NCBI RefSeq assembly: GCF_022539315.1
Contig: NC_066313.1
Coordinates: forward strand, 36,679,059 to 36,743,058
Length of the DNA: 64,000 bases
Source: Serinus canaria
Lineage: Eukaryota; Chordata; Aves; Passeriformes; Fringillidae
Direction: 5' to 3'
Position 1 is the stretch's first letter. Each line of letters begins with the position of its first letter. Positions 1-31,800 of this stretch are shown here, in pieces. The position numbers and the translations under genes are program-made. The notes beneath the pieces were generated by a model. It had not been told where the DNA came from. It ran no database searches and saw only the letters and a list, made by a program, of their open reading frames with translations.

Positions 1-19490
<19,490 letters not shown>

Positions 19491-20293
19491 CCTGGTGCGA
19501 GGTTCCTCACGGGGAGGCTCTGGCACAGCGCTGCCAGCTCAGGCAGTCACCTTCTCTCTTCACAGGCGCTACGCGAAGCGCAAGAGACCAAACCAGGCGC
19601 TGGGCCAGGGCAGGGGGCACAGCGAGGTGCGATCACACGGCACGATCACTGCCGCCGCTCCATCTCCCGCTCCCGCCGCCGCTCGGGCCGAGCACCTCCC
19701 CCGGCCCAGCCCGTTCCGTCACGTCCGGCGGCCGCGCGGCCCGGAAGCGCTCGCCGGGCGCGCCCCGCCCGGAGCCCCGGCGGCGCTGGCACCTCGGGTA
19801 CCGGAGCGGGGCCGGGCGGGGCGGACGGGAGACCCGCGGGGCGGGCGGGCATCGGTCGGTGTCTTGCGGGCGGTGGGGCCTGCCGGGGGTGATGTAAGCC
19901 CCGCGGAGGGGAGCGGGGCCGGTGCTGCGGGCCGGGCCGGGCCGTTGTGGCGGAGCAGAGACTCTGCCCCAAAGTCCGGGCTGCTCTCCACACCCTTTGT
20001 TAGTAAAGTGAGCAGCGCTCCGAGTGCGCTCAGCAAACCCCCGCGCAGGGTTGCGCTGCAGTCTGAAGGCGGTGCCGTTCGGGGGTCGGGGTTACACGGT
20101 GCTTTTCCAGCGTGGGTGTTATCTGTGAGTTCTGGTAGAGCTGGCTAAGCCCGGGTTAGCAGAGGATCACTGAGTTTTCCCTTGAGTTTTGCTGCTTGTT
20201 GACATCAGCATCATCTATCAGATAGTTTTATTGACAGTGCACCGATAGCAGTTACAGTTGGCATTAATACTGTTGTACATCTGCTGCTCACAG
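19491..20293. promoter_or_regulatory. Bidirectional CpG-island promoter of MRE11 and ANKRD49
   Basis: The two start codons are 816 bp apart and point away from each other. The DNA between them is GC-rich and CpG-dense, mainly 19560-20090, in otherwise AT-rich surroundings. Visible elements include an ETS/GABP-type CCGGAAGC at 19741, a CRE-like GTCACGTC at 19718, and GC boxes near 19812-19850. No TATA box was seen. A GTAAGC donor near 19894 and an acceptor ending at 20293 would fit a non-coding first exon of ANKRD49. The head-to-head arrangement is also that of the human pair. Confidence 0.75.
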
Positions 20294-20314
20294 ATGCTGA
20301 CTGAAAATGAATAA
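20294..20314 (+). other. Short upstream ORF overlapping the ANKRD49 start
   Basis: If the acceptor CTGCTCACAG ending at 20293 is used, the exon begins with an ATG that opens a six-codon frame (MLTENE) closing at 20314, seven bases into the ANKRD49 coding sequence. Its stop lies past the main ATG at 20307, so initiation here would reduce translation of ANKRD49. The reading frame is certain; its presence in mature mRNA is inferred. Confidence 0.55.
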
Positions 20315-21460
20315 AGACAAGCAAGCTGATGAAGACGATGATGACAGCGAGCTGTTTGAAGACTTCACAGAGCATTTTAACCAACTTGAACTGCTGGAGA
20401 CGCACAGGCATTTGATTCCTGTGGGAACTCAGAGCTGTTGGTCAGGACAGTCTGATGATGATGATGATGAGCAGGAAAGAACAGAGGAATGGTACGAAAT
20501 GCAAGAAAAGAAAATGGAAAAACATCCAGAGAAATTGCTACTATGGGCAGCTGAAAACAATCGGGTAAGACACCTGCTCTGTTCATATATTTAATTTACA
20601 AGAATGTTATTTTGAGCGTGTCTGTAGTCTCATCCACAAAAATTTACCTATACTTTTCTTTCTTTCTCTGAGCTGTTTTGATCTGGTTTTGCAAGCCACT
20701 GTACGTAAGCCATCTCCTTTTGTAGCCCATACACACTGAAGCATATTTGGATCCATTGGCATTTAGAACAAATTTTCATTCCAGTTCAAAGTTCAAGTAA
20801 TAGCACTTTTCTTTAACTTCTATAAACTGAAAGCACGCTGGGCTCTTCATGGCAAATAAGCCTTTTAACTGGGATGGAGAGGCTGTATATCTGAGATACT
20901 ATAAGTGTTTCTGGCACTGACAGAAGTTAAACTTCAGGACCATCAAAGCCATACATCTTGTTTCATGGAATCACGTGAAGTTCCCTGTTTTCTTTAAACA
21001 GCTGAGTACCGTGAAGAGGCTCCTGACGGAAAAGCTGGCTCCAGTGAACGCTCGTGACGAAGATCAGTACACTCCTCTGCACCGAGCTGCCTACAGCGGG
21101 CACTTGGATGTTGCACACGAGCTGGTGGCCCAAGGGGCTGACGTCCACGCGCAGACCGTGGACGGCTGGACGCCCCTGCACAGCGCCTGCAAGTGGAACA
21201 ACACCAGTGTGGCCGCGTTCCTGCTGCAGCAGGGCGCAGACATCAACGCGCAGACAAACGGCCTGCTGACACCCCTGCACATTGCTGCAGGAAACAAGAA
21301 CAGCAGGGAAACCCTTGAGCTCCTGCTGATGAATCGCTATGTGAAGCCAGACTTGAAAAACAACTTGGATGAAACTGCCCTTGACATTGCAAGGAGGACT
21401 GATATATATCACTACCTTTTTGAAATAGTAGAAGACTGCATAAACACTGTGTCCCCGTAA
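20307..21460 (+). CDS. ANKRD49: Ankyrin repeat domain-containing protein 49
   Basis: Two coding exons, 20307-20564 (donor CGG|GTAAGA) and 21002-21460 (acceptor TTTAAACAG), give 238 residues; the human protein is 239. The N-terminal 70 residues are acidic (an Asp run at 9-13, another near 48-56) and contain the conserved block FTEHFNQLELLETH, followed by EEWYEMQEKKMEKHPEKLLL. Ankyrin repeats follow: about 74-103, 107-138 (TPLHRAAYSGHL), 140-171 (TPLHSACKWNN) and 173-206 (TPLHIAAGNK), ending with DIARRTDIYHYLFEIVE. The family protein is nuclear-leaning and small, and has been linked to transcriptional activation and male germ cells in mammals; the role in birds is unknown. It shares a CpG-island promoter with MRE11. 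An overlapping upstream ORF may limit its translation. Confidence 0.95.
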
Positions 21461-21940
21461 AAGCTTGTGAATGTGAGGTTTTCTGCCTCTTTCTTGTTAG
21501 TGTTCTGCATGCCTGTCGGTGGTGGTCTGTCTCTTTGCAACGAGGTTTTAATGTAAGATATTTCAGTATTCTCCTCAGGCAAAATGTCACCTCCTGCAGC
21601 GCCGTCAGTGGCCACGCTCGCTCGTACTTTGAAGCGTTACTGCTGTTAGTCAGGGTGGTCAGAAAGTCTCAGTAATTCCTGTGAGTTTCTATTTAATAAG
21701 TGCAGATTTGGAGAGGCCTTTGTAAGTTGTCTGTAGTGTCAAAGCAGGAGGGAAAACTGGAATATTTACTTGATGTGAAAAAATTCTGGCTTGGTTATGC
21801 AGACTTTATTACGGCTCACTTGAAAATTATTTTTTGAGAAATTCTAACTTTTTTAAAACTGCATGAAAGCTCAGAATGAATGTAACTTATTTGGGTGATA
21901 CACAAAATGTTTACTGAACCTAATGTAAGGCTTATTATAA

Positions 21941-21946
21941 AATAAA
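21941..21946 (+). terminator. ANKRD49: Polyadenylation signal of ANKRD49
   Basis: A canonical AATAAA lies 480 bp after the ANKRD49 stop, at the end of an AU-rich stretch and followed by T-rich sequence. It is the first canonical hexamer after the stop on this strand. Confidence 0.65.
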
Positions 21947-21964
21947 ATATTTAACCAAAAGTAT

Positions 21965-22860
21965 TTTGTCATATTCTTAATTGAAAGCCCATTTATCAAT
22001 GCAATCGCCTGTTCATAAATCAAAGACATTATTCAAAGGATAAGAAAGTAGTTTTGGTTTATTTTTTTTTGGTGCTTTTCGAGGAAGTGATTTTCTATCA
22101 AGATTCTGTTTACTTTTCCCTTGCAATTAAGTTGCATAAAGACTAAATGGAAAGATGTGACATTTGTTGGAAAAAATGAGCCACAACCATGTGAGGATAA
22201 ACAGCCAGCATACTGATGTGTCTGATTTAGTTAGAGATATTTAGTATTTTCCTTGCACTTTTGCATTAGTACACTAAAATTTTGCCATGGTAAGGGCACA
22301 CAGTATGATTTTCAGCTTCAACTTTGCCACCTACAATTTAGAAGTGGAGAAAGTCGCTTCTCTGTTAAACAAACTGAAAATTGAATGTAAGTGCTGAGGT
22401 ACTGTCACTATGAGAGCTGTAGTAAACACTGTCCCATGCAGATGCCATACTGAGTGATCCCAAGCTCCTTCCACTAACATGCAGCACAATTGTAGCAGTA
22501 GCAGCAGGGTTGGGATATGTTGGACCAAATTTGGTGCTCTGATCAAGCTACTGTTGAGGGCGTCTTGGTCACCCACCTTTTAGAAGCAGTGTGTAATGGT
22601 GGAAAATGGAAACACAGCTTCTGAACTATGAATGGTGTAATGTGATTTTAATGTTTATTATTTTTAAAAGTTTGGTTTCAGGACATCCGTGGAAGAAGAT
22701 GAATATACCTTGAGATGCATCAAGGAATAATAGAGACGTAGATTACAAGGCCACTTCAGTCCAATAAGCAGTGTCTGAAGTGCCTCGTTTCATGACCAAA
22801 CTAGTACTTTAGAGTATCAGTAGATATACACCAGTTAAGCTGGGCTCTGTCGTTCTTCCC
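21965..22860. other. Spacer between ANKRD49 and the C11orf97 CpG island
   Basis: AT-rich unique sequence. I found no coding exon, tRNA or recognisable repeat in it. Confidence 0.6.
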
Positions 22861-22861
22861 C

Positions 22862-23560
22862 TCAGCCCGGCACCCTTCCGTAGGGCAGGCCGTGGTGACA
22901 GCCCGCAGAGTTTGTGATGTGCGCGCCCCGCTCCCGCGGCCATGCCGAGTGACACAGAGGAGCAGCTGTGGCTGGCACCCGGAGCTGTCCCGCACCCCGT
23001 GCCCCGAGCGGCGGCCAGGGCTGTCCCCGGGGCCGCCTCCGTGCCTCGGGAGCCGGCGGCGCCGGGGCGGCCCCGCCTGCCGGGCAGCCTGGCAACCCCC
23101 GCGCAACAGCCCGGCCCAACCGACCGGCAGCGGCACGGCAGCCATGAGGGCGGCGGGACGGCACTCACCCGCGGCGGCGGCGGCGGCCGGGGAGCCTGGC
23201 GGCGATGTCCGCGGCGAGCAGCCCCGTGAGCACGGCCGTCCCCGGTCCCCGGCCAGCCCTGCCCCAGCCCGGGCCCGCCCCGCGGTGTCCCCTCGGGAGC
23301 CCAGCCGTTTCCCGCTGATGTCCCCCCTCACTGATGTCCCCCCTCACTGATGTCCCCCAGCACCGCGGCAGGTGCTGGCCCTGGTGCCGTGGGGCGTCCG
23401 CATCCCTCTTCAGCTCCCTGGAGACTTCCTGCAGCGAGGACATCTTGGGTGCCTCTCCATCTACGGCCCTGCCCTGGGGTGTCTGTCATGGGGAGGCACG
23501 GTGGCCGGCTCCCCAGTGGCCTTGGGGTGGCTTTGGCCACCAGCACACCCCGTCTAGGTG
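22862..23560 (+). promoter_or_regulatory. C11orf97: CpG-island promoter of C11orf97
   Basis: GC-rich, CpG-dense block rising abruptly from AT-rich flanks. It contains the start codon at 23144 in a strong context (GCAGCCATGA) and the first splice donor at 23226. The CpG composition opens long spurious frames on both strands. A threefold tandem of 'ctcactgatgtcccccc' occurs at about 23320-23360, in the first intron. Confidence 0.65.
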
Positions 23561-25623
23561 GTCCTGTCCTGTACCATCCTCCTGTCCTGGGGAGTAGGGC
23601 CTGGCTGAACACCTTCATATATTTGTAAATGATTTGGTTCACTGTGCATTGAAGACGGATACAGAGTAGCACAGCTTGACAATTGCATTCAGGGGATTGA
23701 TAATAACTGGTTGTTTTGTAATATATTTTACTAACAGGGCAGAAATGTGTATATGTTGAGCCACCGAGGAGAGTTAAAGAAATACTGGAGGAGCACTTGC
23801 ATTTACAGGAAGAAGAATGCAATGTTAATCATCCAGCAGCAGGTAACCCTCCTTATCAGCAAATGGCAAGTGTTTGTCAGGACAAGTGATTGTTTTGAGG
23901 AACTGTGGCAAAATTACAGAACATTTATGTAATATTCTGCAGAACATTTAGAAACTGCAGAATTGCATATAGTATTTATTAGTTTTTTTCTCTTTTTTTT
24001 TTTTTTTGGGTGAGAAATTAGGAGACTAGAGAGAACACAGATAATTCCATATGATATATCAGTTTAATAAACCAGAAGAAATTGCCAAGCAGTAGGGAGG
24101 TTTTGTTACCTTTTTCTTTAAAAGAAATGCTGTAGTTATTAGTACACTGTTTCTCTTGTGTAGGATTGAGACCAACTTCTAAACTCACTAAAAATGAATT
24201 AAAAACAGTTGGATTCACAGGCAAAAATGTACCTAAATTAGGAGATGTAATCAGTACCCAGCAGACGTAAAGACTATTTGAGCCTGTAATTCTTATTACT
24301 GTGACTGGGTTCTGTAGGGAATTACAGCACACACCTGCAAATGACTGACTTGGGTAGCCTCTGTGTGTAGTAAGCGGAGGAAAAAAAAGGCACTTTGGAT
24401 ATTCTTTTGACTTGTCCTAGACACCTGTCATTGCATGTGTCATGCTCCAAAAGTGCCTGTTCTTTTCCTCTTGACTGAAAAGGGGACCTGAGCACAGAGC
24501 TGAGTTGCAGATGTTAACACTGGTCTGCTCAATCTGCTCATGTGTCTAATGTTACTGAGAGCCGAACACAACTATTTTTTCTGCATTCATCTGCCAATGG
24601 ATCAGAATTGTCTGGAGTATTTCAGTCTGGTGGGATAAATGGATGTTACTTTATATGTTCTCAAGACTTTTGAGGAGTGTCCCAAAGAAATGTATGTTAC
24701 AAAGGCTTAAAGTACAAAGATAATAGAGAAACACTACATAAATATTTGTTACACGACTGTATAATATGGATCTATAGCCAGCTCAGTACAGGAATGGTAT
24801 GTACAGCATAATGTTATAGGCATAGCATAACAATGATGAATGATAAATATGATAAATATAGATGCTGGTGTACAGATGATTCAGTGAGTACTGCATTCTT
24901 TTTTCAGCTGTTTGGACAATTAGAGATGCTTACTAAGTGGCCTGGGCTCTGATAGGCAACAGTTGTCAGGTTGGATGGTTACTGATTTACACAGTTTAGA
25001 CTGCTAAAGTGTATTGTTTAAAATAAATTAGATGGCTAGTAAATTGTAACCATTCCACAAAATAAATTAGCTTTTAATTTTCTTCTGATGGTGATGGCTT
25101 TGTTTTTTTTGTTTGTTTGGTTAGGTTTTGGTTTGGGTTGGATTTTTTGGGGGGTGGGTGTTGTTGTTTTCTCTATTTTTATCAGGGCATTTGGTATTGC
25201 AGGACTTCCAAAAAAGGATGCTGCCTGCATCAGTGGTATTACTGCTGTTTCTTATTTATTATAGACAAGCTATATCCTGCTTCAGTTGAGTGCCTGAGTA
25301 GTCCTAAGAGCTTCTATAAACAGTAGAGAGCGTTGTACACCTTTAGCAATCTGAATTTCTCTCTGAAGATGTCAATCTGTTTTCATTAACTCTGGAAGAA
25401 TATTATTGTGTAGTTTTACATTAATTCTAGTACAAGCTGAAGTAATCAGTTATAAAGCTATTATTTTGCCAAATTGTTAACAGTGGCTCTGGAAGGAGTT
25501 TGGAATGTGAAGAACAACTTCTCCATTAGAAGCCTGAAACCAGTGTCACAGAACAGCAGTGATTTACTTGTACAGCCTCAATTCTACTCAAGACATGCAA
25601 GAGTGAAAAGTAAGAGTCAATAA
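23144..25623 (+). CDS. C11orf97: C11orf97 orthologue, small conserved protein
   Basis: Three short exons join in frame: 23144-23225 (donor CCCC|GTGAGC), 23738-23842 (acceptor TTTTACTAACAG, donor GCAG|GTAACC) and 25484-25623 (acceptor AATTGTTAACAG, stop TAA). The product is 108 residues: an alanine- and glycine-rich start, then CVYVEPPRRVKEILEEHLHL in exon 2, then VALEGVWNVKNNFSIRSLKP and QFYSRHARVK in exon 3. These blocks resemble the conserved core of vertebrate C11orf97 as I recall it, and the gene lies between ANKRD49 and FUT4 exactly as in human. The protein is poorly characterised; a basal-body or ciliary location has been suggested for mammals, which I state with caution. No domain or signal peptide is seen. 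A GTAAGA inside exon 3 at 25610 could act as an alternative donor, in which case the C-terminus would differ. Confidence 0.82.
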
Positions 25624-28440
25624 TAAGAAACTTGCACTGTAACACCTCATTTTTAAGTTGCACGGCATCTGTCTGCAGAGCTAACCCATCTTTTCCTTTA
25701 GTAAGTAGGCAACAGACTTTGAAATCTTTGCAGAAGAAATCATTTCAGGGCTGCTGTGTTGAGTCATCTTATTTCATATTCTGAAGCCTTTTGTAACGGT
25801 TCCACATCTATTCTGTGGAATAATCACTTGGTTCCTACTGATTGATGCTGAGTGGTGGTTTCATGTTCATTATGAACCTTATTGTTCTTAGCATACAGCC
25901 CTAAGAAATTCAGTTGTTTGGAAAAGCACTCCTTCAGCACACCTCCTGAAAAGAGCTTGATCTAGGAATTCTTTCAGGCATTTTAGTATTTGCCTGCAAT
26001 GGTCAGCTGGTGCTCTGGGAAATGTGTTTCTCTCTTTACAGTCTGTAGAGTGTGGCTTTTGTGGAGCAGACCTGCTCTTTATAGATTTTAGCACATTCTC
26101 TCCTAACCTAACTCTCTTTAAACTCTAAGGAAACAGAGTTATTTTGCTTTTTAAGAGGAATATTTGTAGTGCCATGAGCTTGCAGAATATATGAACTCAG
26201 CATATTTTGCCATTATGTGAAGCTCATTCCCACATTCTTGGGGGATAGTGGTTTAAAAATAAAGGTTTAAAAATGCATGACTAGCACCTCTTTCTTCCTA
26301 TCTTGATCTTGTGAGATCAGGAGATAGTGGCATCTTTGTTACAAGAGCAGCATGGATTAAGCTGTTACTGGTATAAGAAGTGTTTAACCAGTACAGCCTT
26401 CTGCCGCACTGCCTTTACTTTAGAGTTACTTACTTGTAGAAACACTTTAGTTATAGAGCAGACCTAACAACTACAGAATGACTCAGTTTTGAGATGTTGG
26501 CATCATTTTAAAGCTCATGTACCTCAGGCTTCAGAGTTTTCAAAGCAGAGTTTTCAAAGATCATTATCTTCTCCATTTCCTGCTCAGAACCATGAAGAAA
26601 GAAGAGCTTTAAAACAAAGTAGTTCATTCAGATTGATGTAGGTGCTGAAAATCTGTTGATTTTCCTTTGGGAATTTGAATGAGATTTCATTCTCAGGGAC
26701 TGCTGCTAGACACAAGTGGTGCCCTCCTTACTAGATATGCTGCCTGTTTTGCAGTGGGCAGGCAGGCATCATGAGAGAAGAGGTGGCAGAAAAGATACAT
26801 AATGGGAGAAAAACTGGGAGCAATCTGGCTTCAGCTCCTGTGTTCACCAAACCATCTCCATTCATGCACTCTTTTTTGTATAAGGATCTGGGGGAGAAGA
26901 GGATGGAGTAGACTCAGGCTGGAGAAATGGACAAAAGGGAGGAGATAAAAACAGAGGAGACAATGAGAGAAGATGAGCCTGCTGTATTTAGTGCCAGAGG
27001 AGAGGAACCAGTGAAGGAAAAGGAAGAAGCACTGATAAGGGGAATGAAAGAGGATTCATACAGAAAGTTAGAAATTCCTGAAGGAAACAGAAAAGAGGAG
27101 AATACAGTTCAGGAGCACAGAGATAGAAACTGTAAAAAATGAAGGGAAAATATGCAGGAGATATAAATAGAAGAGAGAAAAAGAAAAAATATTCATATTG
27201 CTGAATTTACTTAAGTAAATGCATTTTCCTTCTTCCTTCTACTGCCTTTCCCTAAAAGTGACCAGTGGTTTGGAGGGCTCACTATATGGTGTCTCATCCA
27301 TCCTTAGACCAGATGTTGTCTTTTTTACAGATTGCTGAATGTCAGTGCTGGAAAGACCTGAGCCTGCTTTGATGTGTCAAATCAAACATCAGCATAACTA
27401 GCTACCTTTGAAAATGTAGATGTTAGTTTATAGGATTTTGAATAAAGATCTAGTTGAATATTGAGCTATTTCCTTTTTGTTGTTTTATTCACATCCTCAT
27501 ACTGCTTTTTAATTTGATGTTATAAGTGATCGAATCTGAACCATATTTCCACCAGTGATGAAAACATCACAATCCAAAGATTACAAGATGTTCCTGCTGA
27601 AAAACGTGCAACTGTGAAAGCACATTTTCATCATTTTCTCTTTTGCAAAGTGATTCTAAGTTCCAGCAGATGGTTTTAGTGTAATTGATGAAGTGGCTCA
27701 TAATGCTTTAGGATGAGTTCATCCATTAAACTGAGCATTTCAAAGGTGCTGCAGTAAGGTAGAAAAATTATAGAAGAAAGGCCTCAAAAAATCAGGCCTG
27801 CTCTGTTAGATCAGTGGCTAGCCTGTCATTTCTTCTAAGTGAAGCCAGCACTTTGCAAGTTCCCATTTGAAAACAATCCTGGTGTGAACAGTTTGTTAAC
27901 ATAACAATCTATTCCTGGGTGAAAAACAAGGAGCACCTGCATAAACATTAAATCTATCCCATGAGAATCAGTGAAGAAAATATGTAAACAATTTTAGAAT
28001 AGAGAGATTTGATGGACAAGAAAAATACCTTTTACTAACCAACAGAGTAATTGGCAAGAAAGCTACTAACAAATTAGAGTCACACATGAGGTCTATAAAA
28101 CTGTGTAAAAAGGAGAACAGGCAGCAATAAAAAAAGCCTTTGATACATTTCTCAGTGGGTCATTTCTGTCTGTCTCTACAACAACAAGAAGGCAAGAGTT
28201 TGTGATTCAGTATCTAGCCTGATTTAGTGAAAGTTTAACATAAATAAGCCTCTCTCCATGTTAGAGATATCATAGTATCAAAAACCACAGAGCGGGGAAT
28301 ATGAAATAACTTACCACTCTCGCTCTTAAACCATTATTACAGTGAGGTAACACCAAATGAATATTAGTTTGCTTTGTATTATCATGCCACTTACAAAACA
28401 AATCTAGATCCTTCGTACTGTATAAAACCAGAAAAGATAT
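25624..28440. other. 3' UTR of C11orf97 and spacer
   Basis: AATAAA hexamers at 26258 and 27441 are possible polyadenylation signals for C11orf97. The rest is AT-rich unique sequence. A purine-rich stretch at 26880-27190 opens a Glu/Lys-rich frame that I do not accept as a gene. Confidence 0.45.
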
Positions 28441-28840
28441 GGAGTCCTCTAGAGGCTGTTTCACCATGGACTTCTGTGTGCTACAGGGGCACAGATGACT
28501 CTGACTTTGACATGGCTGCTCTTGCCCCTGGAGCACCTCCTGCCCCTCCTTCTCCACTGACCTTGGGGTCTACAGGGCTGTTCTTCTCACACATTCTTAC
28601 TCCTCTCTTCTCTGGCTGCAATTGCTTTTTCCTTCTTTAATTAGTTATCACAGAGGCATTACCACCATTGCTCATTGGCTCAGCCCTGGTTAGCAGCAGG
28701 TCTGTCTTGGAGCCCGCTGGCATTGGCTCTGTTGGACATGGGAAGATTCTAAAACTTCTCACAGAAGTCACTCCTGTAGACAGCCCCCTGGTACCAAAAC
28801 CTTGCCTAAGAGGTGGAGATGGGATTTGTTTCTGGGCCTT
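28441..28840 (-). mobile_element. ERVL-type LTR, 5' fragment
   Basis: Read on the minus strand, the blocks 'gcaaggttttggt', 'gtgacttctgtgagaag', 'agagccaatgccagc', 'ggctccaagacagac' and 'aggaggtgctccagg' occur in the same order as in the LTR at 34434-35505. It is therefore the same avian LTR family, in inverted orientation and truncated after about 400 bp. No viral coding sequence accompanies it. Confidence 0.75.
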
Positions 28841-28859
28841 TCAGTTCCTCTGGAAGTAT

Positions 28860-31800
28860 CTATAACACACTGAATATTTTTAAAAAGGGAGTCTCAGTGA
28901 CAACTTTGTGAAACTGGACTTTGATTTCCTTTGGTTTTTTTTCTACAATTATCTGTGAATTAAGTCAGATGTTTGTTCTTTGATTTTCTGGATCTCTGCT
29001 CTGACACCAGAAGTTTGATTTTAGTTTTGTATCAGTGAGAAGGGGAAAAGAGAAAAACCAAAACCAAAACAGCCCCTCAGCAGGATTCAAGTCAACTCTT
29101 TTCAGTGTTTCCATTTGACTTCTAAATGAAAAAGGTTATTGCACTGAATATTGTACCTGAGGCACTAGAGGGGTAGCTCCTTTTGAAAATACTGTTCTCA
29201 CTTTTAACATGCAAATTTGATCATGAATCCCATAATAATGTTTGAAAAGCACTGGATTTTCAGACAGAGACTTCGATTAGGCTTGTTACATCTTGCTTCT
29301 GCTTTGTTTCATTTTACCCTACTCTCTTCTCCTTGCTTTCCCATTCTGTTTCATAATCTTGCTTTTAAATTTTCCAAATGAGAAGACTTTCTGGCTCAAT
29401 CCTGGATTCCTGCACTAACTCAGTTTTGGTGCAGCATTTGGTGCTCATCTTCTCCATCTTCCTTTTTGTGTGACCTTCTACAACAGAGAAATTCCTGTTA
29501 GATCTTTTCTACTGAATATATTACCTCACTTATGAGGCTGTGGTAATTCTTACCTAGTCTGATATATTCATATGTATTCATATATTCATGTTTATGACCT
29601 TTTTAAGTGTCTCCTCTTTTATTTTAATAAAACAAAGCAATTTGTTAAAATATATTATTGCATAATAATAATGCTATTAAAATTACTGTGATATCTATGA
29701 TATCTTTATAATATTTCATTAAATAGGGTGTTGGGTAATTTAAATTAACTGTGCTCACATTTTATCATAATGACTTTTTACTGTCTACCTGTTTGGCTCT
29801 CCTTTTCTCTTTTTTAATTGTATTATTTCATTGCCAAACTCAACACTACTGTTTTGAAAGACAATTGTTATCATTGCTTATATCATTACATCATTGCCTG
29901 TATTAGTATCAGTGATTAAACACTTATATTTTTCCAAGGCTACATCTACTTTATTAAGTAATGAAGCACAACAGGAGAGGGTTAAGTCATTAAAGCAGTT
30001 GGTATTGAGAGTCCCATAACTAGATTATGTGTGGTTTAGAAGATTTACTTCAAATTAGGGCTATTTTTGTCTCCAGGACTGAGATATGACCCCAACCCCC
30101 GATGTTCAAAGATGTCCAAAGAGAACTTTTGTCACAAATCCTTGCTCTCTGTCCTGGGAGATGCTCACTGGGTAAAATGAGAGTATCAGTGCTGGTTGTA
30201 CATCACTGTCTCTTGCCACTGTGGTTGCACAAGGTGAAGGCCAGTGCTGAAAAAAAAACCCAAGGAAGATTGAAATTATTGAAAACTGCATAGAGTCAAA
30301 TTCTGGCTTTCTGGTACCCACACATGTGTCAAAGTGTCTGAGGATCATGTGGGACTGCTAGGAAAGTTTTCTGCTATGATTTCTTCTCTGGTCTGCACTA
30401 GTGAACAACAAAGCTGTGTGCTTCAATGGAAAACTGAAGAGTGTCCTGGACAGGATCTTTCATTCACAGTGTACACAGCACATCCATTCATGCCTGTGCC
30501 TTGACCTGGAAGTATCAACTTCTCATGGTTTTAATCCAGCATTGCTCACCGTCACATGTGAAACTGTAACCAGGCAGAATATTTTAACACTGCCTTTGCT
30601 GCATATGCAGAAACATAGTTTGTCTGTCCAGAAACTGTTCAGGCATCAACTTTCAACTGGATCCTTCATTGTTTTCCATATTTTAAACTTTCAAGCAGAA
30701 AGATCATAATTCTACATATGAAATATTATGTAATCAAATAACAGGCATTTAAACTTGATGCTGAAATACAAAGTGTATCATTTATACAGAAAAATCTTTT
30801 ATCACGCCTTTTCATAGAGAATTTAGGTCCTTACTTGGCAAAACTTGCATTGAAACCATGGGGACTATTTATGAAGAGACTGCACCATTCTTAGTACCAT
30901 TTTGGTACCAGACAGCATCCTCCTATGCTTTAAAGCTGATCACATTTTCTTATGATAAAAAACTCCACAAGGTTTCCCTGCCTGACAGAATGTCTGCGTT
31001 GATAGCTGTGGCTGAAAATATAACCATGTCTTACAGTACCTTTTAAACTGCCTTTGTAAAACAATTGACAAATAGCTTCAAACACTTTTCAAGGCTTAAA
31101 TATTTCTGAAGTGTGACAAAACAGAATGAGTCAGAGTAGAGGAGGAAGCCAGTTGGGAAGTTCCAGGCAAAAATATTTACTGCTGTTAGTGATGGCATCT
31201 ATTCAACCTTCAAATAAGCAAAATATTTTTTATTTTGCAACAGCTTCATTACTAACACACAGCATACTATTTTAAATTCCTGACTATCAGCAACATGAGA
31301 ACTTGCTGTGATTTCCACGAAGCAGTTAAAGCACTCCCAAGCTGCATATACAGTGCCAAGAAGCCTGGGTGGTCCCCAGTCCATGGGGCTATCTATTGGA
31401 CTGGTTTATCTCCAAAGCAGACAAAACCAGATGTGTTCCCTGTGGGAGGTCTTCAGGCATCTGGCAACTCTACTCAGCCTTCATTGTGTTGTATTTCTCA
31501 GTGATGTCCATGGAGTTTTTCCCAAGTCAGAGTGAAAAAAACTGCTTCACAAAACCCTGCCAGCACAAAACCCTGCCAGCACAAAGTAGCTGACGTGATT
31601 GTGTCATGGATGTTCTGTGTGTTATGGCAGAAATGAGGCAAATTGAAGCTGACATGGGTTACTGCCAGGCTGGTATTTATTTCTCTAGAAGAGAAATGAG
31701 ACATTAAGAAGGGGAGAGAAACATCTGACCTACACACAGATCTGAGGACACCTGACTTCCTACTTTGGTCTTGACAGTGAGGACCTGCATCACTGTCAGT

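Noticed and set aside
22801..23331. 176-codon minus-strand frame in the C11orf97 CpG island
   Set aside because: Low-complexity frame from CpG composition; the spliced plus-strand gene explains the region.
26927..27142. 71-residue Glu/Lys-rich frame
   Set aside because: Arises from a purine-rich stretch; no splice sites, homology or conserved motif recognised.
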